A DNA stretch of 6,342 bases from positions 1 through 6,342 of the forward strand of contig CAMNZV010000104.1 of NCBI GenBank assembly GCA_946575275.1, read 5' to 3'. The stretch comes from an uncultured Clostridium sp. GTDB lineage: Bacteria > Bacillota > Clostridia > Clostridiales > Clostridiaceae. Positions within the stretch are counted from its first letter, which is position 1; each line of letters starts with the position of its first letter. The notes beneath the pieces are model-generated. The model had not been told where the DNA came from. It saw only the letters and a program-made list of their open reading frames with translations, and did no database searches. The position numbers were made by a program, and so were the translations under genes. Positions 1-5,824 of this stretch are shown one piece after another.

Positions 1-1
1 G

Positions 2-796
2 GATATGCTAGGGGAGAAAACTGAAAAGAAAGATAATACCTATAATATACTTGGAGCATCACTATACAGTTATCGTATAAAATCTGATATTAATGAAATA
101 AAGGATTTAATGAAGGAAAGCTTTAATTATGAGGCAATTGCTACAATGTGTGTTGATACAGGAGAAGACATTATAAGAAAAAGTGTATCAGCAAAGCTTA
201 ATATTGTATTATCTTTTGAGGCTTTAGAACTTGCAAAATATATGGAGGAAAATTATGATATACCATATATTTATGGAGGACCTTATGGTTATAAAAATAC
301 CTTAGAATGGTTAAAAAATATATCAAAAATTATTAATGTTAGCGTAAATAGTAGCCTAACTAAAAGAATTATGGAAAGAACTATGGTAATTAAGCATTAT
401 AGAATGTATTTAATGATGCTTAAGAATTATAAGCCAACTGTTAGTATTTATACTGAATATGATAAATTAATTGGCTTTAGAAAAATAGTAGAGGAATTTG
501 GATTTAATATTGATAGTGCAATTTGTAGTCATAGTTTAAAGGGTATAAATGATGAAAATATAATAACTTTAAATTCTGAAAAAGTAAGAATTGATATTTT
601 TAATGAAAAAAATCATCAATTAATTATAGCAGATGATATTACCTTTAAAATGGTAGATAATACAAATGTAAAATTTAGGGCTAGCATGCCAGTTGTATAT
701 GGAAGTCAGGATGCAAATCATATGCCATTAGTTGGTATAAGAGGTATGGATTACTTTTTAGAATATATGGATTGGTATTTGCAAACATTACGTTAA
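2..796 (+). CDS. Nitrogenase component 1-like oxidoreductase, C-terminal part (5' end outside window)
   Basis: The reading frame is open to the left edge (codon GAT precedes the ATG at 5) and no ribosome binding site is visible, so the ATG at 5 is probably internal. About 264 residues remain of a family usually 400-450 long. Numbered from the ATG at 5, visible family traits are: an NILG strand entering a Rossmann-like domain (15-18), the GGPYGYKNTLEWL segment (91-103) resembling the P-x-G-x-x-x-T-x-x-WL region of NifD/NifK relatives, and a closing PLVGIRG motif (242-248) matching the conserved G-x-RG near the C-terminus. Family members bind metal clusters and take electrons from a NifH-like partner, but the N-terminal cysteines that would hold a P-cluster-type centre lie outside the window. 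The substrate cannot be told; many clostridial members are not true nitrogenases. An intrinsic terminator follows at 842-874. The family call is fairly safe, the specific function is not. Confidence 0.72.
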   Translation, partial: DMLGEKTEKKDNTYNILGASLYSYRIKSDINEIKDLMKESFNYEAIATMCVDTGEDIIRKSVSAKLNIVLSFEALELAKYMEENYDIPYIYGGPYGYKNTLEWLKNISKIINVSVNSSLTKRIMERTMVIKHYRMYLMMLKNYKPTVSIYTEYDKLIGFRKIVEEFGFNIDSAICSHSLKGINDENIITLNSEKVRIDIFNEKNHQLIIADDITFKMVDNTNVKFRASMPVVYGSQDANHMPLVGIRGMDYFLEYMDWYLQTLR

Positions 797-802
797 ATAT
801 AG

Positions 803-831
803 TAGAGATATTTTTCAAATTATTGTATAAT
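803..831 (+). promoter_or_regulatory. Predicted sigma-A promoter for the SauUSI-like gene
   Basis: A perfect -10 hexamer TATAAT lies at 826-831. Exactly 17 bases upstream is TAGAGA (803-808), matching 4 of 6 bases of the TTGACA -35 consensus. Transcription would begin near 838, giving a leader of about 53 nt that starts almost directly with the hairpin at 842-874. It is the only good promoter seen between the terminating nitrogenase-like gene and the restriction gene. Prediction from sequence only. Confidence 0.55.
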
Positions 832-841
832 ATTATTAAGT

Positions 842-874
842 AAAGGATGTTCTTTTTATAAGAGCATCTTTTTT
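842..874 (+). terminator. Rho-independent terminator after the nitrogenase-like gene (possible leader attenuator)
   Basis: Bases 842-854 pair with 860-872 as 13 base pairs, two of them G-U (845-869 and 850-864), around a 5-nt loop (TTTAT, 855-859). The 3' arm runs into a T tract at 869-874. The tract on one side only makes it directional for the + strand. It ends 45 nt after the stop of the upstream gene, so termination of that transcript is the simplest role. It also lies downstream of the predicted promoter at 803-831, so the restriction gene's own mRNA would carry it at its 5' end. Confidence 0.75.
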
Positions 875-878
875 GCAT

Positions 879-885
879 AGGGGTG
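879..885 (+). promoter_or_regulatory. Ribosome binding site deciding the SauUSI-like start
   Basis: AGGGGTG followed by five A residues and then ATG at 891. An in-frame TTG at 873 lies upstream of this site, within the terminator T tract, and has no ribosome binding site of its own. The ATG at 891 is therefore preferred. The site begins only 4-5 bases after the terminator T tract. Confidence 0.8.
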
Positions 886-890
886 AAAAA

Positions 891-3758
891 ATGGGAAAGT
901 TCATACAGGATATAGAAGAAAAGGCCATAATAGGATTAAATAATAAACCAATTATTGATGATAATTATATTGTATCCAATAAGCTTATTGTAAATTCTAA
1001 AAGGGGAAACTTGCTAAGTGAATTAAAACTAAGCTTAAAGGAATGTAAAGCCTTTTACTTTAGCGTTGCATTTATAAATTATAGTGGGCTTCAATTATTA
1101 TTAGATTCATTTAAGGACCTAGAAGACAAAGGAATAAAAGGAAATATAATTACATCAACTTATTTAAATTTTACAGAGCCTAAAGCTTTAGAGAAAATTA
1201 GAAATTTTAAAAACATAGATTTAAAGGTTTTTATAACAGATAAGGATAAAGGATTTCATACAAAAGCTTACATATTTGAAAATGAGGAAGATTATAAAAT
1301 TATAATAGGATCATCAAACATTACACAAAGAGCTTTAAAAAGTAATGTAGAATGGAATGTTATGATTATATCAAAAAAGGAAACCGAATTTGTTACTGAA
1401 GTTTTAGAGGAATATAAAAGTATATGGAATACCACAGGCTTTGTAGATGATGATTTTTTAAATAAATATGAGGCATTTATAAAGTCTATTAGAAAAAAAG
1501 AAAAGCAACAGGCTATAGATTTTAATGACTTTCAAATTATTAAGCCAAATATTATGCAAAGTCAAGCAGTTAATAATTTAATTAGACTTAGAAAATCTGG
1601 AGAAAGCAAGGGTCTTGTAATTGCTGCAACTGGTACTGGAAAGACATATATGTCAGCCTTTGATGTAATGGAGTATAATCCAAGTAAAATGCTATTTTTA
1701 GTTCACAGGGAAGATATTTTAATAAGTTCAGAAAAAACATACAAAAGCCTATTAAAAAATAAAAATACTAAAACTGGTTTTTATACAGGAAATGCTAAAG
1801 ATACAAATGTAGATTATCTTTTTGCAACAGTTCAAACTATGGAAAGAAATTTAGAAAAATTTAATAGTGAAGAATATGAATACATTGTAATTGATGAAGC
1901 ACATCACAGCACAAGTCCAACCTATCTTAAAATATTAAATTATTTTAAACCTAAATTTTTACTTGGAATTACAGCTACACCAGAAAGATGTGATACAGGG
2001 AATATTTTTGATGTATTTGATAATAATGTAGCTTTAGAAGTACGATTAAATGAAGCTTTAGAAAATGAGCTTGTAATTCCCTTTCACTATTTTGGGATTA
2101 CAGACATAGAGGATGTTAACCTTAAAGATATTAACTTAGATAACATTAATGAAATAGCAGAAAAATTAATGATTAATTCAAGAGTTAATTATATAATTGA
2201 AAAAATGAACTTTTATGGTTTTGATGGAATAAAACAAAAATCAATTGGATTTTGTATAAATAAAGAACATGCATGGTATATGGCAAGGGAATTTAATAAT
2301 AAGGGTATAGAAAGCATAGCTTTAACAGGTGATAATTCAATTAATGATAGAGAAAAAGCAATTAAAGCCTTAGAAGATGAAAATAATCCACTGAAGGTTA
2401 TATTTACTGTGGATATATTTAATGAAGGTGTGGATATCCCTTCAATAAATCAAGTGTTAATGTTAAGACCAACAAATTCTCCAATAATATTTATACAACA
2501 ATTAGGAAGAGGTCTTAGAAAACATGAAAGTAAAGAGTTTCTAACGGTACTTGATTTCATTGGTAATCATAACAAAGCCTTTCTAATATCATTAGCCTTA
2601 AAGGGAGGCAGATATTATGATAAAGATAGCTTAAAGGTATCAGTTGCAACTGATTTTAGTGAAATACCAGGATGTTCTAATATTCAAATGGATGCTATTG
2701 CAAAGGAGAGAATACTAGAGCAATTAAATACAGAAAACTTTAATAATTTTAAATATTTAAAGGAAGAGTATAATGAATTTAAAAGTCTTTTAGGTGGAAA
2801 AATACCATACAAATTAATGGACTATATTAAATATGATGGGGCACCAAACCCTATAAAGTTTATAAATTATTCTAAAACCTATATAGAATTTATCCAAAAG
2901 GTTGAAAAGCAAGATAATTGTTATAGTGAAGAATTTATGAAAACCTTAAAGGAATTATCTTTAAAGCTTCCCATTAAAAGACCACATGAATTTATAATTA
3001 TAAAATATTTATTAGATAGTAGCGAAATAGACCTAAAAACAGCAAAAGGAGCTATATTAAAATATTTAGATTTTTGTGATGAAGAAACAATTACTCATAC
3101 CTTTAAAAATTTAAATCAAGACTTTTATGATAAAGGACAAATTGCTACTTATACTAAATTATTTAATCATGAAGATAATAAACTTATAAGAATGTTATCC
3201 TTTGAAAAAATAATAAAAGAAAATAAGTATATAATAAGGGACTTGTTAAATTATGGTTTGATAACCTATGAAAAAAACTTTGGTAGTAGAAATTATAAAA
3301 TACCATTCTTTAAGTTGTATGAACAATATCAAATGGTGGATGCAGCACTGTTATCTAATTATGAAAAAATCCACAGCTCCTTTAGAGGAAGTGGTTTACT
3401 TTCAAATAATAATGAATACTTTTTATATATTGATTTGCATAAAGAGAATGATATTAAAGAAAGTATAAACTATAAGGATGAATTTATAAATAGAGGAGAA
3501 TTTCAGTGGCAAACACCAAACAATACATCTCAATTATCTGAAAGAGGTAAGAATATAACTAAAAATAAAGAAAGAAATATAAACCTTCATCTATTTGTTA
3601 GGAAGTATAAGGAGATAGATTCCAAAAGTCAGCCTTACATATACATTGGAAAAGGAAATACCATAAGCTATGAAGGAGAAAGACCTATAACAGTTAAGTT
3701 TAAGCTTGAAAATAAAATACCTGAGGGGCTATACATGGAGTTTGTTAAAAAGGTATAA
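891..3758 (+). CDS. SauUSI-like type IV modification-dependent restriction endonuclease (PLD nuclease, SF2 helicase, DUF3427)
   Basis: The protein is 955 aa from the ATG at 891. Residues about 35-185 form a PLD/HKD nuclease domain with H123-x-K125, then GSSNIT at 140-145. Residues about 215-565 are a superfamily II ATPase: Walker A AATGTGKT (245-252), DEAH at 335-338, TAT at 361-363, and motif VI QQLGRGLR (536-543). The C-terminal part (about 690-950) carries DUF3427 hallmarks: YKDEF (861-865), FQWQTPNNTS (871-880) and a late LFVRKY strand (901-906). This domain order and length match SauUSI of S. aureus (about 950 aa), which cuts 5-methyl- or hydroxymethylcytosine DNA using ATP; its C-terminal region is thought to recognise the target. 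As in PLD endonucleases generally, two subunits would probably pair their HKD motifs into one active site. No methyltransferase gene is adjacent, as expected for type IV. The family call is strong; the recognised modification is unknown. A DNA-repair helicase-nuclease role is the alternative. Frame intact throughout. Confidence 0.85.
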   Translation: MGKFIQDIEEKAIIGLNNKPIIDDNYIVSNKLIVNSKRGNLLSELKLSLKECKAFYFSVAFINYSGLQLLLDSFKDLEDKGIKGNIITSTYLNFTEPKALEKIRNFKNIDLKVFITDKDKGFHTKAYIFENEEDYKIIIGSSNITQRALKSNVEWNVMIISKKETEFVTEVLEEYKSIWNTTGFVDDDFLNKYEAFIKSIRKKEKQQAIDFNDFQIIKPNIMQSQAVNNLIRLRKSGESKGLVIAATGTGKTYMSAFDVMEYNPSKMLFLVHREDILISSEKTYKSLLKNKNTKTGFYTGNAKDTNVDYLFATVQTMERNLEKFNSEEYEYIVIDEAHHSTSPTYLKILNYFKPKFLLGITATPERCDTGNIFDVFDNNVALEVRLNEALENELVIPFHYFGITDIEDVNLKDINLDNINEIAEKLMINSRVNYIIEKMNFYGFDGIKQKSIGFCINKEHAWYMAREFNNKGIESIALTGDNSINDREKAIKALEDENNPLKVIFTVDIFNEGVDIPSINQVLMLRPTNSPIIFIQQLGRGLRKHESKEFLTVLDFIGNHNKAFLISLALKGGRYYDKDSLKVSVATDFSEIPGCSNIQMDAIAKERILEQLNTENFNNFKYLKEEYNEFKSLLGGKIPYKLMDYIKYDGAPNPIKFINYSKTYIEFIQKVEKQDNCYSEEFMKTLKELSLKLPIKRPHEFIIIKYLLDSSEIDLKTAKGAILKYLDFCDEETITHTFKNLNQDFYDKGQIATYTKLFNHEDNKLIRMLSFEKIIKENKYIIRDLLNYGLITYEKNFGSRNYKIPFFKLYEQYQMVDAALLSNYEKIHSSFRGSGLLSNNNEYFLYIDLHKENDIKESINYKDEFINRGEFQWQTPNNTSQLSERGKNITKNKERNINLHLFVRKYKEIDSKSQPYIYIGKGNTISYEGERPITVKFKLENKIPEGLYMEFVKKV

Positions 3759-3760
3759 AT

Positions 3761-3800
3761 AAACTTCCCTTTGATAAAATTTATTATCAAAGGGAAGTTT
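3761..3800. terminator. Bidirectional terminator between convergent genes
   Basis: A perfect 17-bp inverted repeat (3761-3777 with 3784-3800) encloses a 6-nt loop. It starts 2 nt after the stop of the restriction gene and ends 5 nt before the galE stop on the other strand. The arms begin with AAA and end with TTT, so either strand gives a stem followed by a short U-rich tail (GTTTTAT on +, GTTTATTTAT on -). It therefore probably ends both converging transcripts. Confidence 0.85.
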
Positions 3801-3805
3801 TATAA

Positions 3806-4792
3806 TTATCTGTTGTATCCATTAATATGATTTTTATGCCAATTCCATGCACTGCTAATTATGGTTTCTAAGTCATCATAAACAGGTTTCCATCCTAGTT
3901 CTTTAATTGCCTTTTCAGAGGAAGCAATTAAAACAGCAGGGTCACCTAAACGTCTTTTTGAAATTTCAGCTGGAATTTCATGACCTGTAACCTTTCTTGC
4001 TATGTCTATAACCTCTTTAACAGAAAAGCCAGCTCCATTTCCAAGATTAAAGGAAGCACTTTCACCACCATTTTGTAGTCTTTTTACAGCTAAAAGGTGA
4101 GCAGAAGCTAAATCAGAAACATGGACATAGTCACGTATGCATGTACCATCTTTAGTGTTATAATCATCACCAAATATTTTAATAGAATCTCTTTTACCTA
4201 AAGCAACATTTAAAATTAATGGGATTAAATGAGTTTCAGGTGAATGATCCTCACCAATAGAGCCATTAATATGAGCTCCAGCAGCATTAAAATATCTTAA
4301 GGCTGTGTATTTAATACCATAAGCAACATCACACCATTTAAGAATTTTTTCAACTAGTAATTTTGATTCTCCATAAGCATTAGTTGGAAGAGTTTTGTCA
4401 GTTTCAACTATAGGAACAGATTCTGGTTCTCCATAGGTTGCAGCAGTTGAGGAGAAAACTATGTATTTAACATTATTATCTCTCATAGCTTCAAGAAGGC
4501 TAATAGTTCCATATACATTATTGTTAAAATATTTTAAAGGCTCTGTCATACTTTCTGATACAAGAGAATATGCGGCAAAGTCAATAACAGCATCTATTTT
4601 ATTTTCAGTAAATATCTTATTTAAAATTTCTTTATCCCTTAAGTCACCTTCATATAATTTTCCACCAAGTAAGGCTTCTTTATGTCCCTTTACAAAGTTG
4701 TCAAGAACAACTACATCAATATTATTTTCTAACAAATGTGCTACCATATGGCTACCAATATAGCCAGCACCACCACAAATTAGTATTTTCAT
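3806..4792 (-). CDS. galE: UDP-glucose 4-epimerase
   Basis: The 328-aa product interconverts UDP-galactose and UDP-glucose with bound NAD in the cytoplasm, serving the Leland galactose pathway and UDP-galactose supply for surface polysaccharides. It is a complete extended short-chain dehydrogenase. The NAD-binding GGAGYIGSH is at 7-15, D31-N32 closes the second strand, and FSSTAATYG (113-121) supplies the catalytic Ser/Thr (T116). The Y140-x-x-x-K144 catalytic pair is present, followed by RYFNAAGA (166-173) and the sugar-nucleotide-binding [10 protein letters not shown] (220-229). Length fits the usual 325-340. The residue aligning with E. coli Tyr299 appears to be V287; a small residue there is associated with epimerases that also accept UDP-N-acetyl sugars. 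Start ATG at 4792 follows AAAGGAGTG (4809-4801). No galK or galT is adjacent; the gene stands alone, diverging from metA. Confidence 0.95.
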   Translation of the reverse strand: MKILICGGAGYIGSHMVAHLLENNIDVVVLDNFVKGHKEALLGGKLYEGDLRDKEILNKIFTENKIDAVIDFAAYSLVSESMTEPLKYFNNNVYGTISLLEAMRDNNVKYIVFSSTAATYGEPESVPIVETDKTLPTNAYGESKLLVEKILKWCDVAYGIKYTALRYFNAAGAHINGSIGEDHSPETHLIPLILNVALGKRDSIKIFGDDYNTKDGTCIRDYVHVSDLASAHLLAVKRLQNGGESASFNLGNGAGFSVKEVIDIARKVTGHEIPAEISKRRLGDPAVLIASSEKAIKELGWKPVYDDLETIISSAWNWHKNHINGYNR

Positions 4793-4800
4793 ATAATAAC

Positions 4801-4809
4801 CACTCCTTT
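4801..4809 (-). promoter_or_regulatory. galE ribosome binding site
   Basis: On the minus strand AAAGGAGTG reads from 4809 to 4801, with its GGAG core 10 nt before the galE ATG. The predicted galE transcript starts near 4811, so the site lies almost at the 5' end of the mRNA and leaves a leader of only about 19 nt. Confidence 0.75.
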
Positions 4810-4814
4810 ATATA

Positions 4815-4843
4815 GTTATTATAACATAGATTTATGGTATAAT
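4815..4843 (+). promoter_or_regulatory. Predicted metA promoter (extended -10)
   Basis: TGGTATAAT at 4835-4843 is a perfect -10 (4838-4843) with the TGn extension. At 17-base spacing the -35 position (4815-4820, GTTATT) is poor and coincides with the galE -10. Transcription would start near 4850, giving a leader of about 43 nt without room for a SAM riboswitch or T-box. Confidence 0.6.
4818..4843. repeat. 26-bp imperfect palindrome joining the two divergent -10 elements
   Basis: Reading inward from ATTATA (4818-4823) and TATAAT (4838-4843), 11 of 13 opposed base pairs are complementary; only 4824/4837 and 4829/4832 fail. Eight of the matches are simply the two extended -10 elements facing away from each other. 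The extra matches (4827/4834, 4828/4833 and the centre 4830/4831) extend a CATA...TATG core. It may be a by-product of back-to-back promoters or an operator for a dimeric regulator. Confidence 0.5.
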
Positions 4844-4846
4844 TAA
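4818..4846 (-). promoter_or_regulatory. Predicted galE promoter (extended -10)
   Basis: On the minus strand TGTTATAAT reads from 4826 to 4818: a perfect -10 (4823-4818) with the upstream TGn of an extended -10 element. The -35 position 17 bases upstream (4846-4841) reads TTAATT, only 3 of 6 to consensus, which the extended -10 may offset. The -35 region overlaps the -10 of the opposing metA promoter. Confidence 0.6.
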
Positions 4847-4878
4847 TAAAAAGTCCATTTTGGATGAATTAAAAAGGA

Positions 4879-4885
4879 AGAGGTG
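4879..4885 (+). promoter_or_regulatory. Ribosome binding site deciding the metA start
   Basis: AGAGGTG ends 7 nt before the ATG at 4893. An in-frame TTG at 4860 would add 11 residues but would place this site inside the coding region, and it lacks a Shine-Dalgarno of its own. The protein from 4893 begins [11 protein letters not shown], matching the usual MetA N-terminus. Confidence 0.8.
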
Positions 4886-4892
4886 TAATGAT

Positions 4893-5810
4893 ATGCCAAT
4901 TAAAATACCAAAAGAATTACCTGCATTTAAAGTATTAAGTGCTGAAAATATATTTGTAATGCCAGATGAAAGAGCTATTTCACAGGATATTAGACCTTTA
5001 AAGATAGCCATATTAAATTTAATGCCAAAAAAAATAGTGGCAGAAAACCAAATATTGCGATACTTATCTAATTCACCACTACAAGTAGAAATAAAATTAA
5101 TTCAAACTAAAAGTTATGTTCCCCATAATATTTCTATGGAACATTTAGAGAGGTTTTATAATTTCTTTGATGAAATAAAAGATGAAAAGTTTGATGGTCT
5201 TATAATTACAGGAGCACCTGTTGAGCAAATGGATTTTAAAGAGGTTGCTTATTGGAGGGAATTAACTGAAATAATGGAATGGAGCAAAACAAATGTTTTC
5301 TCAACCTTACATATATGTTGGGGTGCACAGGCGGGACTTTATTACCATTATGGAATACAAAAGTATCATCTAGATAAAAAGCAATTTGGAATTTTTGAAC
5401 ACAGAGTAAATAATGAAATGGCAGAAATAACAAGAGGTTTAGATGAACCTTTTTATGCCCCACATTCAAGACATAGTGAAGTTAGGGCAGAGGATATTAA
5501 AAAGGTAAAGGATCTTGAAATTTTATCTGAATCTGATGAAGCAGGAGTTTTCATTGTTGCAACTCCAGACAACAGAAAAATCTTTATAACTGGTCATTTA
5601 GAATATGATAGAGATACATTAAAAGATGAGTATTTTAGAGATAAGGATAAGGGCCTTGACATAAATATACCAGTTAATTATTTTCCAAATAACGATGAAA
5701 ATAAAGTTCCACTTATGAAATGGAGAGGTAGTGCCCATATAGTTTTTGCAAATTGGTTAAATTATTGTATTTATCAAAATACCCCATTTGATATTGAGAC
5801 TATTAAATAA
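4893..5810 (+). CDS. metA: Homoserine O-acetyltransferase (MetA family)
   Basis: The 305-aa cytoplasmic enzyme acylates the hydroxyl of L-homoserine, the first committed step of methionine synthesis. It has a class I glutamine-amidotransferase-like fold, and residue numbers coincide with E. coli MetA. The nucleophile C142 lies in HICWGAQAG (140-148), with H235 and E237 in ITGHLEYDR (232-240). The conserved ILNLMPKK (40-47) is also present. Position 111, in GAPVEQMDF (107-115), is Glu. Work on Bacillus cereus MetA linked Glu111 to acetyl-CoA and Gly111 to succinyl-CoA, so this enzyme is predicted to make O-acetylhomoserine. Family databases often label such proteins O-succinyltransferase. The gene diverges from galE and is followed 14 nt later by a response regulator with no terminator between. 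Identity is very safe; acyl specificity rests on one residue. Confidence 0.94.
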   Translation: MPIKIPKELPAFKVLSAENIFVMPDERAISQDIRPLKIAILNLMPKKIVAENQILRYLSNSPLQVEIKLIQTKSYVPHNISMEHLERFYNFFDEIKDEKFDGLIITGAPVEQMDFKEVAYWRELTEIMEWSKTNVFSTLHICWGAQAGLYYHYGIQKYHLDKKQFGIFEHRVNNEMAEITRGLDEPFYAPHSRHSEVRAEDIKKVKDLEILSESDEAGVFIVATPDNRKIFITGHLEYDRDTLKDEYFRDKDKGLDINIPVNYFPNNDENKVPLMKWRGSAHIVFANWLNYCIYQNTPFDIETIK

Positions 5811-5824
5811 TAGGAGATTTATTT

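Noticed and set aside
681..878. Minus-strand 65-codon open frame over the end of the nitrogenase-like gene
   Set aside because: It overlaps a real coding region and the terminator hairpin, has no ribosome binding site and no recognisable protein features.
873..890. Upstream TTG start for the restriction enzyme
   Set aside because: The TTG sits in the terminator T tract with no ribosome binding site; AGGGGTG is placed correctly for the ATG at 891.
3268..3468. Plus-strand 66-codon frame inside the restriction gene
   Set aside because: Lies wholly within the 955-aa gene in another frame; composition is a shadow of AT-rich coding sequence.
4461..4763. Plus-strand 100-codon frame antisense to galE
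   Set aside because: Entirely inside galE, which has full family motifs; no ribosome binding site and no family resemblance.
4854..4864. Small hairpin TCCA/TGGA in the metA leader
   Set aside because: Only 4 bp with a 3-nt loop; too weak to call a regulatory structure.
5236..5469. Minus-strand 77-codon frame antisense to metA
   Set aside because: Entirely within the conserved catalytic region of metA; no independent support.
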